A stretch of DNA of 64,000 bases from Candidatus Zixiibacteriota bacterium (GTDB lineage: Bacteria; Zixibacteria; MSB-5A5; JAABVY01), in the NCBI GenBank assembly GCA_011056555.1, contig DSEQ01000047.1:1-64000 (forward strand), given 5' to 3'. The notes below the pieces were generated by a model. That model ran no database searches, was not told the DNA's origin, and saw nothing but the letters and a program-made list of their open reading frames with translations. The position numbers and the translations under genes are program-made. This document shows positions 50,099-59,328 of this stretch, piece by piece (within the stretch, counting starts at the first letter, position 1; every line of letters starts with the position of its first letter).

Positions 50099-52087
50099 AT
50101 GGCCGATCAAGATTCCACTCAACAGGAATTCACACCCTATGTTTCCTCGAATGAGCCGCAGTCAGAAGTAACCCTCCGAGCAATAATATTAGGCGCGCTG
50201 ATTTCGATCATTTTCGGGGTCGGCAACGCCTATATTGGTTTAAGGTACGGCATGACCGTATCGGCCTCGCTGCCGGCGGCCGTTATTTCCATGGCGATCT
50301 TGCGGGGCATATTCAGCCGGGCTTCGGTTCTGGAAAACAATATGGTGCAGACTATCGGTTCCGCGGGTGAGTCCCTGGCGGCAGGTGTGATATTTACCTT
50401 TCCCGCATTTTTGATCTGGGAGGCCCATAACACAATGGGCATCAACGAAATTTTTCATCTTGGCGGATTGGAGGTGGTAGCGCTTTCCCTTCTCGGCGGC
50501 GCTATGGGTATTTTCCTGATGATTCCCCTCCGGCGCTACCTCGTGGAAAAAGAGCACGGCAAACTCAAATTTCCTGAGGGAACCGCCTGCGCCGAAATCA
50601 TCGTGGCCGGCGACAAGGGCGGTACGCGCGCCAAGACTGTTTTCTGGGGAATCGGCTTCGGAGCAATTTATAAAGCTCTCATGGCGGGCGGATTATTGTG
50701 GAACGAATTCCCTACCAAAGACTTGAAATTCAAGCCCATGGATGGAGGCGTGATCGGTCTCGACAGCACCCCGGCGCTTCTCGGTGTCGGCTACATTATC
50801 GGCCCCAGAATTGCCGCCCTGATGCTGGCCGGGGCAGTGCTCGGATATCTGGGAGTTGCACCCCTGGCCAAATTTATCGGACTGGACTATTTATTGAGCA
50901 AGGGGCCGGCCGGAATGCTTCCGGATGAGGTTACCAACGCCTTCATTCGCGATCAAATCATAAAATACATCGGGGTCGGTGCGGTATCGATTGGCGGATT
51001 TGTCAGCCTGATTAAATCCTTTCCCACCATTATCCAGTCATTCGCCACCGGTTTCAGGCAAATCGTCAAACGGGGATCCAAAGAAGATCGGCAGGTCCAC
51101 AGGACCCAGAAGGACCTTCCCATGTCGACCGTCCTGATCGGTACTCTGCTGGTAATAGTTGCGCTCTGGGTATATCCCGGCACCAATATCAACATACTGG
51201 CAATTGCTTTGACGGTGGTCTTCGGATTCTTCTTCATTGTTGTGGCCGCTAGGATTGTCGGTATCGTGGGATCATCATCCTCGCCCGTGTCGGGCATGAC
51301 CATAGCCACTCTTCTTGTGACCAGCCTTGTGCTTGCCTCCTTCGGGATTGCCGGCGCGGTTGGAATGGTCACGGCGATGACCGTGGGAGCTGTGGTCTGT
51401 ATTTCGGTCTGTCTGTCCGGCGACATCGCCCAGGATTTGAAGACCGGTTATCTTCTGGGTGCGACCCCCAGGAAGATGCAGATGATGGAATTTGTGGGCC
51501 TGGCAGCCTCCGCATTGACTATGGGCATGGTGCTCTTTCTGCTGGTTGACACATACGGAATAGTGCCCTCCGCGGAACATCCCGAACCTCTCCTGGCGCC
51601 GCAGGCCAATGTCATGGCTGCGGTGGTGCAGGGTATACTGGGCGGAGAGCTTCCCTGGGAGTTTATCATAGCGGGCGGTATGATCGCCCTGGCGGTTGAA
51701 TTTCTGGGAGTCAGCTCACTGCCGTTTGCCATCGGGCTTTATCTGCCGCTTGATCTTTCGACGCCGATCATGTGCGGAGGATTGCTGGCGCTGATGGTCA
51801 GGAAAACAACTAAAGACCTCGGAAGATACAAAATCCGAGAACAGAAGGGTGTGCTGTTTGGCTCCGGAATTGTTGCCGGCGACGCCTTAATCGGCGTGGG
51901 TGTTGCCCTGCTCTTATATATGTCAGACAAAATCTCGTTTTTTGCGCCATACAAGGATTTTGTCGGCAGGCATTCAGCAGAATCATATTTTGGCGCGCCC
52001 TGGGGAGATATACTCTCATTGAGCGCTTTCGGAATCCTGATGATCATATTCTGGCATTTCACGCGGCATAATAAAAACGAGATATAA
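50099..52087 (+). CDS. Oligopeptide transporter, OPT family
   Basis: 662 residues with roughly 14-16 membrane segments. Starts with an acidic cytoplasmic N-terminus, then EVTLRAIILGALISIIFGVGNAYIGLRYGMTVSASLPAAVISMAI, a typical OPT beginning; FPEGTACAEIIVAGDKGG is a conserved OPT loop. GAAGGAGGATC precedes the ATG. Likely takes up short peptides with protons. Single gene, closed by the terminator at 52109. Confidence 0.93.
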   Translation: MADQDSTQQEFTPYVSSNEPQSEVTLRAIILGALISIIFGVGNAYIGLRYGMTVSASLPAAVISMAILRGIFSRASVLENNMVQTIGSAGESLAAGVIFTFPAFLIWEAHNTMGINEIFHLGGLEVVALSLLGGAMGIFLMIPLRRYLVEKEHGKLKFPEGTACAEIIVAGDKGGTRAKTVFWGIGFGAIYKALMAGGLLWNEFPTKDLKFKPMDGGVIGLDSTPALLGVGYIIGPRIAALMLAGAVLGYLGVAPLAKFIGLDYLLSKGPAGMLPDEVTNAFIRDQIIKYIGVGAVSIGGFVSLIKSFPTIIQSFATGFRQIVKRGSKEDRQVHRTQKDLPMSTVLIGTLLVIVALWVYPGTNINILAIALTVVFGFFFIVVAARIVGIVGSSSSPVSGMTIATLLVTSLVLASFGIAGAVGMVTAMTVGAVVCISVCLSGDIAQDLKTGYLLGATPRKMQMMEFVGLAASALTMGMVLFLLVDTYGIVPSAEHPEPLLAPQANVMAAVVQGILGGELPWEFIIAGGMIALAVEFLGVSSLPFAIGLYLPLDLSTPIMCGGLLALMVRKTTKDLGRYKIREQKGVLFGSGIVAGDALIGVGVALLLYMSDKISFFAPYKDFVGRHSAESYFGAPWGDILSLSAFGILMIIFWHFTRHNKNEI

Positions 52088-52108
52088 TTCAAAATTAGAA
52101 TTATTGAC

Positions 52109-52145
52109 GGGGTGAAGATGGTCTTGTCTTCACCCCTCTTTTTTC
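52109..52145 (+). terminator. Rho-independent terminator after the OPT transporter
   Basis: Stem GGGGTGAAGA/TCTTCACCCC with an 8-base loop and a T-rich tail, 22 bases after the stop. Confidence 0.9.
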
Positions 52146-52186
52146 GGGAATCTAATTGAATCTGCGGGCTGTTTAAATTAAATTGT

Positions 52187-54346
52187 ATGTTTATGAACAA
52201 TCATCAGGGTAAAATATCAGCCATAGACAAAAGCGCTTTAATAATATTCTTCGCCGCCCTGATTCTGCGGCTATTATACCTCTATCAAATTCAGGACAGC
52301 CCTTTTTTGAATTATCCGCAAATTGATGCTCTCTGGCATCACCTCTGGGCGCAGTCCATTGCCTCCGGCAACATAATCGGCGACGAGGTCTTTTTCAGGG
52401 CGCCTCTATATCCCTATTTTCTGGGGCTGATATATTCCATTTTCGGTGACGGCCCGATTGCGCCAAGGGTTATCCAGTCGATTCTCGGTTCCCTTTCCTG
52501 TGTGTTGATATATTTTATCGCTTTGAGATTACTCAACCGCCGCACAGCCCTGACAGCCGGATTCATCTCGGTTTTCTATTCGATTTTGATCTACTTCGAC
52601 AATGAACTCCTTATCACCAGCTTATTTATTTTTCTCACCTTACTTTTCTTCTACATTGCTTTGAACGCGGGGACAACATCTTCAAAGAAAAGGCTCTACC
52701 TGATCGGTTTGATTATTGGCCTGGCGGCCATCGCGCGCCCGACCATACTGATCTTTCTGCCGGTACTCGCGATCTTTCTGTTCTTTTATAAAGTTCAACC
52801 TGTCCGTGCAAAAATAAAGCTGATCGGGATTGCCATCCTGTTCGCGGGCCTCCTGACAGTTATCCTGCCGGTTACCATTCGCAACTTTGCTGTCGGTCAT
52901 GACCTTGTGCTGATCTCTTACCAGGGCGGGGTAAATTTCTGGATCGGCAATAATGAAGAGGCGGATGGCAAGACTGCCGGCGCGCCCGGGCAGTTCAAGG
53001 CCTACGGCAGGTATGAGGACAATGTCAAATACAGCGCCGAGAGAGTGGCCGAGATGGATACGGGACGGGAGATGAAACCCTCGGAACTGTCCTCCTACTG
53101 GTACTCACGGGGATTCAAATTCATTCTTGGAAATCCCGGCCAGGCCATGAAACTAATATTGACGAAGTTGTATTTTAGCTGGAATGCCTACGAGATAGAA
53201 AGCAACCGCAATCTCTACGCTCAAAGAGAACATTCATCCCTGCTTTCGATATTGTTATGGCACAATATAGTCGGTTTTCCATTCGGACTGCTTGCGCCGC
53301 TCACGATTGTCGGAATCATTCTGGCTTTCAAGAACTGGAAGCGGGGTTACCTTTTGCTCATGGGCTTCGTATTCTCATACCAGGTAATTCTGCTGGCGTT
53401 TTTTGTAACTGCCAGATTCCGCGCACCCATGCTACCTTTTCTGATTATCCTGGCGGCCCTGACGATCGATTATGTGATCCGTAACCGCAAGCATATACCA
53501 AAACTGATTACACCGGCAATAATTTTTACACTTGCCCTGATAGCGTGCAACACCACTCTCTTTGGAGTAAAACCGGGGGAGGAGTCGCGCACTCAACAGT
53601 CGAAAGCCGCTATTTTTCTGCGGCAGAATCAGGTCGATTCCGCCATCGTCTACGCTCGCAAGGCGATAGAGGAGAACCCCGATGATCCGGCCGGCTATGA
53701 TTTTCTGGGTACAGCCTATGAGATGGCGGGCGAACATCAGCAGGCCATAGAGGCTTTCAGTAAGGCGGCCGACCTGAATCGCGGGGATGCTTTTGCCCGC
53801 ACCCATCTGGGCTATAATTATTACCAGCTGGGAGAACTCGAGCGGGCGGCAATTCAATATACCATAGCTTTGGACATAGACTCGACGATTGTGGACGCGT
53901 ACCTGTATCTTGGAAATGTCAGCCGTGACCTGGGCAGGCATGGTCAAGCTCTGGATGTTTTCGAAAGAGGCTATCAGTACGCCTCGGATAATGTAGTCTT
54001 CTTGAACAGCTATGCCATCGTCCTGAGGGAATCGGGCAGTGAGGAAAAGGCGATCGAGATTCTCGAGAGGGCTGTCGAACTGGATCGACAGTATCTCCCC
54101 GCGCATACGAATCTGGCCAACATGTATTTTCAGGGCGGCCAGCCGGTGCGGGCGGAGGCCATGTATAAACGCGCGCTCGAAATCGATCCCGATGATATCC
54201 AGACCAACCTCAACCTGGCACAACTGTATATCCAGGGCGACTTGCCTGAACGTGCGATTGAACTGATTAACAATGTCCTCGAAGAAAATCCCCATCATCC
54301 GGTTGCCAACAGGCTGATGGATATGCTTGAGGAAAGGGTGAAATAG
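52187..54346 (+). CDS. GT39/ArnT-like membrane glycosyltransferase fused to TPR domain
   Basis: 719 residues. N-terminal ~430 residues: multi-pass GT-C fold (IIFFAALILRLLYLYQ, FFRAPLYPYFLGLIYSIFGDGPIAPRVIQSILGSL) with the PLYPYFLGL region typical of the dolichyl-phosphate-mannose/ArnT-type family. From ~450 to the end six or so TPR units (AIVYARKAIEENPDDPAGYDFLGTAYEMAGEHQQAIEAFSKAADLN..). TPRs fused to GT-C enzymes occur in envelope glycosylation or O-mannosylation-like enzymes. Acceptor unknown. The ATG may be 6 bases further in; no ribosome site decides. Confidence 0.85.
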   Translation: MFMNNHQGKISAIDKSALIIFFAALILRLLYLYQIQDSPFLNYPQIDALWHHLWAQSIASGNIIGDEVFFRAPLYPYFLGLIYSIFGDGPIAPRVIQSILGSLSCVLIYFIALRLLNRRTALTAGFISVFYSILIYFDNELLITSLFIFLTLLFFYIALNAGTTSSKKRLYLIGLIIGLAAIARPTILIFLPVLAIFLFFYKVQPVRAKIKLIGIAILFAGLLTVILPVTIRNFAVGHDLVLISYQGGVNFWIGNNEEADGKTAGAPGQFKAYGRYEDNVKYSAERVAEMDTGREMKPSELSSYWYSRGFKFILGNPGQAMKLILTKLYFSWNAYEIESNRNLYAQREHSSLLSILLWHNIVGFPFGLLAPLTIVGIILAFKNWKRGYLLLMGFVFSYQVILLAFFVTARFRAPMLPFLIILAALTIDYVIRNRKHIPKLITPAIIFTLALIACNTTLFGVKPGEESRTQQSKAAIFLRQNQVDSAIVYARKAIEENPDDPAGYDFLGTAYEMAGEHQQAIEAFSKAADLNRGDAFARTHLGYNYYQLGELERAAIQYTIALDIDSTIVDAYLYLGNVSRDLGRHGQALDVFERGYQYASDNVVFLNSYAIVLRESGSEEKAIEILERAVELDRQYLPAHTNLANMYFQGGQPVRAEAMYKRALEIDPDDIQTNLNLAQLYIQGDLPERAIELINNVLEENPHHPVANRLMDMLEERVK

Positions 54347-54356
54347 AAACGGGATT

Positions 54357-55355
54357 TCAATATTTTTTGCGGCGCTCGATCATATAGTTCGATCCGGCCA
54401 GCTTTTTTGTATATTTCTTCAGGTCCGCCAGCATGTGTGACATTTCACCTGAATGCGAGAAGGCCCCATTCTGACATACCAGAACCGCAATCGAAACGGT
54501 CAGCAATGGGTAAACCTCATCCTGCTCAAAACGGTTGCGGGTAATGATCCTGCCCCGCAGACGATCTTCCTCTTTATAGCGGTATGGTATCAGGCGGTCG
54601 AAGGTTTTGATGATATTGGAACAGATGATATCGATTTTATCATAGGGTATGATGAAGATGAAATCATCGCCGCCAATATGGCCGATAAAACCATCCGGCA
54701 CCAGGTCGAAGACAATATCGCGCACGATCTGGGCGGTCAAACGAATAACTTTATCACCGTAAAAATAGCCGTAATAATCGTTATAGGCCTTGAAATTATC
54801 GATATCGAGGTAGCAGACGGCAAAATCCTTTTTATCGTCGATCAGCTTGTTTACCCTTTTGTCGATCATGGAGGGTCCCGGAAGCCGTGATGAGGGGTTC
54901 ACTCCAAGATCCCGGCGGGAGCGGTTCAGGAGCATCTTCAACCGTACCTCAAACGCCCTTTCATCCCAGGCGCCCACAAAAAGCTCATCCGCCTCGCAGT
55001 CCAGGGCGCGCCTGTAAATATTTTCATCCCTGCCGGGAAAATACACAACCAGCGGAACGATTGACAGAAACATCTGCTCCTTGGCCTTCATGATCATCAT
55101 GTGAGCGTCAGAAAAATCCCCATCCACCGCAATCACTATCAGGTCGAGCGGATATCTTTTACAGCAGCGCACCAGTTCATCGGAATCTCTGAAGTAATGA
55201 AACTGGAGTTTTTCTCCGTTGAAGGTTCTTTTGAGTTTTGCGACAATATCAATATTCTGCTGGTATATGGCACAGTTAAAGAGGGCGTTAGCGGTTCGTC
55301 TTTCCTCCGGGGGAACCACCCATGTCGGAGATTTGTAAATCGTTCCCTGGCTCAT
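54357..55355 (-). CDS. GGDEF-domain protein with pseudo-receiver N-terminus
   Basis: 332 residues from the ATG at 55355; a GTG start 12 bases up is possible. Residues ~30-150 have receiver-like rhythm (LDLIVIAVDGD, SIVPLVVYFPG) but the phospho-acceptor Asp position is Ala, so a pseudo-receiver. GGDEF domain ~165-330: FAVCYLDIDNFKAYNDYYGYFYGDKVI and the signature HIGGDDF. GGDDF variants are often active diguanylate cyclases. I see no RxxD inhibitory site before the signature. The start overlaps the end of the xer gene by 68 bases, unusually long. Confidence 0.85.
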   Translation of the reverse strand: MSQGTIYKSPTWVVPPEERRTANALFNCAIYQQNIDIVAKLKRTFNGEKLQFHYFRDSDELVRCCKRYPLDLIVIAVDGDFSDAHMMIMKAKEQMFLSIVPLVVYFPGRDENIYRRALDCEADELFVGAWDERAFEVRLKMLLNRSRRDLGVNPSSRLPGPSMIDKRVNKLIDDKKDFAVCYLDIDNFKAYNDYYGYFYGDKVIRLTAQIVRDIVFDLVPDGFIGHIGGDDFIFIIPYDKIDIICSNIIKTFDRLIPYRYKEEDRLRGRIITRNRFEQDEVYPLLTVSIAVLVCQNGAFSHSGEMSHMLADLKKYTKKLAGSNYMIERRKKY

Positions 55356-56265
55356 AATCTTTCTCACGCGGATGAAAGCGCCTGTGCACTTCCTTTAAAT
55401 ACCTCTGGTCCAAATGAGTATATATCTGTGTAGTAGATATATCGGCATGACCGAGAAATTCCATTACCGTCCGAATGTCCGCGCCGCCCTCAACCATATG
55501 TGTAGCACAGGAATGGCGTAGTATATGGGGCGTGATTTCACGCATGATTTGAGCCTTTTTGACACATTTTTCGAATATTCCCCATAATCCCATGCGGCTC
55601 AGGCCGCCGCCTTTCCGGCTTAAGAACAAGGTGTCGAACGACTTATCTTTCACCAGCAACGGCCGGGAATCACGCAGGTAGACTTCCAGGGCTTTCTTCG
55701 CATAACTTCCAAACGGCACCAGGCGTTCTTTATTGCCCTTGCCCTTGACGCGCAAAATATCGATCTCCATGACCACATCACCGATCTTCAACTTCCCGAC
55801 TTCCGAAATTCGCAGACCGCAGGCATACCATAACTCCAGAATTGCCCTGTCACGCAAGCCCAGCGGGTCCTCGCCGTCACATGATTCGATCAGGCGCGTC
55901 ACCTCATCTTTTGACAAAACATCGGGCAAAGCCCGCAGGAGTTTTGGCGATTCCAGAGAGGTGGTCGGATCATCCTTGACATGTTTTTCGGCCAGAAGAA
56001 ATTTGTAAAGGTGTTTTATTGCCGAAAGCTTGCGGGCGGCGCTTCGAGCGGAGATACCTTTCTTGCGGAGGTTTATGATATAGTCCAGAATCTCGGCATC
56101 ACCCGCAACTGTCAGGGAGCGCCCGGATCGCTGCCTCAGGAACTCGCAGAAATCAAAGAGATCATGACGATAGGCGGCAATCGTATTATGGGAGAGATTC
56201 AGTTCCAGATCCACATAACCCAGAAAATCCAGAAGGCAGCGTTTATTTTGATCATGCTTATTCAT
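55288..56265 (-). CDS. Tyrosine recombinase XerC/XerD family
   Basis: 325 residues. N-terminal SAM-like core-binding domain (FLGYVDLELNLSHNTIAAYRHDLFDFCEFL) and C-terminal catalytic domain with YACGLRISEVGKL (Arg), VKGKGNKERLVPFG (Lys), HILRHSCATHMVEGGADIRTVMEFLGHADISTTQIYTHLDQ (His-Arg, His, catalytic Tyr). The last ~25 residues after FHPREK are an extra tail encoded in the region overlapping the GGDEF gene. Probably the chromosome-dimer resolution recombinase; XerC versus XerD not distinguished. Confidence 0.92.
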   Translation of the reverse strand: MNKHDQNKRCLLDFLGYVDLELNLSHNTIAAYRHDLFDFCEFLRQRSGRSLTVAGDAEILDYIINLRKKGISARSAARKLSAIKHLYKFLLAEKHVKDDPTTSLESPKLLRALPDVLSKDEVTRLIESCDGEDPLGLRDRAILELWYACGLRISEVGKLKIGDVVMEIDILRVKGKGNKERLVPFGSYAKKALEVYLRDSRPLLVKDKSFDTLFLSRKGGGLSRMGLWGIFEKCVKKAQIMREITPHILRHSCATHMVEGGADIRTVMEFLGHADISTTQIYTHLDQRYLKEVHRRFHPREKDYEPGNDLQISDMGGSPGGKTNR

Positions 56266-56330
56266 ATTTTTAAATGCTCAGCTCTACTTTTCAAAGGAAA
56301 GGAAATCAGATTTGAAATCAAACAAAAACT

Positions 56331-57086
56331 TTATTCCTGCAGGTCATGCCCGGCAATGGCCAGCACCGCCAGTTGAATTTCAGAAACGCCCGCATTCTTC
56401 AGGACTTTGGCCGCCTCCGAGGCCGTCGCGCCGGAGGTGGTAACATCATCCACCAGTATTACGCTTTTGTCCTCCAGGTCTATTTTGGAGTTGGCCCTGA
56501 ATGCCCCAAGCATATTCTCTCTTCTTTTCTGCCGGTTCAAACCGGTCTGATCCCTGGTGCGCCGGATTCGAATGAGCGCATCAGCATAAACGGAAATATT
56601 CAGCTCTTCCTGCAGCCACTCAGATATAAAAATGCTCTGGTTGAAGCCTCGTTTTCTTTCGCGCATGGGATGTAACGGGACCGGCACAATCGTATCGACA
56701 TCGTGAGCATCCAGGCCATCAGCCATCAATTGCCCGAGCTTGACGGCAAGATATTTTCCGGCCGGAATGACCCCTGCGTATTTGAAGGAATGGATCAGGG
56801 GGCGAATAAAATCGTCATAGGCGGAACAGGCCCAGATTTTAGAAATACGGTCGCTTCCACTACAGCGTGAACATTTCCTGCCCCCGCTGTCAATCATATT
56901 TTTACATTTGAAGCAGTGCGGAGCGGTATAAAAATCGAGCGCATGCGCGCACCTGTCGCACAAAAAGAACCTCTCGCCTTCGTGAAGTTTATCGCAGATT
57001 ACACATTGCGGAGGGTACACGAAACCCATAATGCTGTCAAAGATATGCTCCGCGCTTTGACGGATTTTAGAGATATTATCCTTCAT
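56331..57086 (-). CDS. ComF family phosphoribosyltransferase-like protein
   Basis: 251 residues. N-terminal double zinc ribbon (CVICDKLHEGERFFLCDRC, CFKCKNMIDSGGRKCSRC), then KYAGVIPAGKYLAVKLGQLMADG and a PRTase domain with VPVPLHPMRERKRGFNQSIFISEWL and VILVDDVTTSGATASEAAKVL (PRPP-binding loop). Family is linked to DNA uptake and helicase loading in competent bacteria but is widespread. Lies between Rel and XerC/D genes on the same strand. Confidence 0.92.
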   Translation of the reverse strand: MKDNISKIRQSAEHIFDSIMGFVYPPQCVICDKLHEGERFFLCDRCAHALDFYTAPHCFKCKNMIDSGGRKCSRCSGSDRISKIWACSAYDDFIRPLIHSFKYAGVIPAGKYLAVKLGQLMADGLDAHDVDTIVPVPLHPMRERKRGFNQSIFISEWLQEELNISVYADALIRIRRTRDQTGLNRQKRRENMLGAFRANSKIDLEDKSVILVDDVTTSGATASEAAKVLKNAGVSEIQLAVLAIAGHDLQE

Positions 57087-57155
57087 AGCAAATTCACAGA
57101 TATGGATATGGATTCAAATTATGGATAATGCCGAAATAATCAAGCTTAATCAGGT

Positions 57156-59327
57156 TTATTTTTTGGAGGAGCCCATACTTCGGGTAACATCGATCACACC
57201 CTTGACCTTCTTGATCTGATCCAGGATGCGGTTCAGATGTGTCAGGTTGCGGACCTCGGCAATAAATTCACCCCTGGCAAGCCCCCTGGAAGCGGAGATA
57301 CTGCTGTTCTTAAGATTGGTCTCGTCATCTGCAATGGAGTTCAGGATATCGCGCAGGATATTCTTTCTATCCTCCATGATGAGGTTGATCTTCACGACAA
57401 ACTTGGACTGCTCGCTGATATCCCAGTCGAGCTCGACAATCCTGGCCTTATCGATATTGGCACGCTGGATATTGGGGCAGTCCCTGCGATGAACCGTAAC
57501 ACCCCGTCCACGGGTGATGAATCCGACCACATCCTCTCCCGGTACAGGCTGGCAGCATCTGCCAAAATTGAACTGCAGTGATTTTATATCGTCGATTTTG
57601 ATCCCGCCCCTGAAACGGGTGCGGTCGGTGATTATATCCTCGATCGATTCTTTGGACTCTTCCAGAGCCTGAGGATAAAGCCGGTTAACGGCCGAGATCA
57701 CGGAAACATCCCCCTGCCCGAGAGCGGCCAGGAAGCTCTTGACATTTTTGTATGAGAAAGATTCGGCGCACTCCAGAATCTCCTTATTAGAGGGATATGG
57801 CAGACGCATCTTGCGCAGATGTCTCTCCAGCATCTCCTTGCCCATCTGACGATTTTTTTCGAAGTCCTGCTGCTTGATGAATTTTCTGATTTTTGAACGG
57901 GCGCCAGAGGTGTTCACCATCTTGAGCCAGTCGCGGCTGGGCTGCTTATTGGTGGCGGTCATGACCTCGACCTCGTCCCCGCTCCTGAGCTCGGTATTGA
58001 GGGGCACGAGCTTGCCGTTGATCCTGGCTCCCGCACAATGCAGGCCCACCTCGGTATGCACAGCAAATGCGAAATCGAGTGCAGTCGAACCGGAAGGAAG
58101 ATGCTTCAATTCGCCCCTGGGGGTGAAGACAAACACCTCATCATGATACAGGTCAATTTTGAGATATTCCAGGAACTCGGCCGGATTGGTCATGTCCTTC
58201 TGCCAGTCCAGCACTTCCCTCAGCCAGTTCAGGCGCTTATCGGCCTCGCCGATACCCCTGGCTCCCTCTTTATAAAGCCAGTGCGAGGCGATTCCATATT
58301 CGGCGCGCATATGCATCTCACGCGTCCTGATCTGGAATTCGAGTACATGCCCATCCGGACCGATCACATTGGTATGGAGGGACTGGTAGCCATTCTGCTT
58401 TGGTTTGGCGATATAATCGTCAAAGCCGCCCACCGGTACATAGAGCATATGCACAACTCCCAGAGCATGATAGCAGGCCGCAACCGAATCGACGATAATT
58501 CGTATGGCAAACAGGTCGTAAATTTCCTCGAACGATCTTTCTTTGCGGGTCATCTTGCGATGGATCGAGTCGATACTTTTGGCGCGGCCGTAAACTTCGG
58601 CTGCCACGTTGTTGGCCTTGAGTTCCTTCTGCAGGGGCCCGATAATATCTTTGACATACGACTCCCGGGCCTGCAATGTGTTGTCGAGGCGGTTCTTGAT
58701 GTATTGGTACTCTTCCGGATGCAGGTATTTGAGCGAAAGATCCTCAAGTTCCCTCTTAATCAGGGCCATTCCGAGACGATGCGCTATCGGCGCAAACACC
58801 TCATAGGTTTCCTTAGCATTTTTTATCTGGCGTTTCTCGGAAAGGTACTCGAGCGTGCGCATATTATGCAGCCGATCGGCCAGCTTGATTAGAATTACAC
58901 GAATATCCTTGGCCATGGACAGGAGCATCTTTCGAAAATACTCCGCCTTGGTCTCGATCGAGGTCTTGGCCTGGTAGGTCGAAATCCGGCTGACCCCGTC
59001 CACAAGCTCAGCGATCTCATCCCCGAAATCCCGCCGCAGATCCTTCACCGTCACATCGGTATCCTCGACCACATCATGCAGAAGGCCGGCTGCAATCGTG
59101 GTGGTATCCAGCTTTTGAGCGGCAAGAATCAGCGCTACATTGATCGAATGCGTGAAATATTTCTCGCCCGAGGCGCGCATCTGATCCTTGTGGGCCCGGT
59201 CGGCGTACTCGAATGCCTTGCGCAGCAGACCGGTGCGGACAGAGGCATTTACTTTTTTGACCTCCTCGATGAACTGGTCAACTTCCATATATTTGAAATT
59301 TTCCTGCGGCGGCCTGCGGCCGATCAT
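57156..59327 (-). CDS. Bifunctional (p)ppGpp synthetase/hydrolase, RelA/SpoT family
   Basis: 723 residues from the ATG at 59327 (GGAG ~10 bases upstream); an internal ATG at 59288 matches typical family starts. HD hydrolase domain (~45-150, FTHSINVALILAAQKLDTTTIAAGLLHDVVEDTD, intact HDxxED), synthetase domain (~220-335: YGRAKSIDSIHRKM, YDLFAIRIIVDS, GYQSLHTNVIGPDG), TGS (~385-445: FVFTPRGELKHLPSGSTALDFAFAVHTEVG), a helical/zinc region, and a C-terminal ACT domain. All domains look intact, so a bifunctional enzyme is expected. Confidence 0.94.
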   Translation of the reverse strand: MIGRRPPQENFKYMEVDQFIEEVKKVNASVRTGLLRKAFEYADRAHKDQMRASGEKYFTHSINVALILAAQKLDTTTIAAGLLHDVVEDTDVTVKDLRRDFGDEIAELVDGVSRISTYQAKTSIETKAEYFRKMLLSMAKDIRVILIKLADRLHNMRTLEYLSEKRQIKNAKETYEVFAPIAHRLGMALIKRELEDLSLKYLHPEEYQYIKNRLDNTLQARESYVKDIIGPLQKELKANNVAAEVYGRAKSIDSIHRKMTRKERSFEEIYDLFAIRIIVDSVAACYHALGVVHMLYVPVGGFDDYIAKPKQNGYQSLHTNVIGPDGHVLEFQIRTREMHMRAEYGIASHWLYKEGARGIGEADKRLNWLREVLDWQKDMTNPAEFLEYLKIDLYHDEVFVFTPRGELKHLPSGSTALDFAFAVHTEVGLHCAGARINGKLVPLNTELRSGDEVEVMTATNKQPSRDWLKMVNTSGARSKIRKFIKQQDFEKNRQMGKEMLERHLRKMRLPYPSNKEILECAESFSYKNVKSFLAALGQGDVSVISAVNRLYPQALEESKESIEDIITDRTRFRGGIKIDDIKSLQFNFGRCCQPVPGEDVVGFITRGRGVTVHRRDCPNIQRANIDKARIVELDWDISEQSKFVVKINLIMEDRKNILRDILNSIADDETNLKNSSISASRGLARGEFIAEVRNLTHLNRILDQIKKVKGVIDVTRSMGSSKK

Positions 59328-59328
59328 A

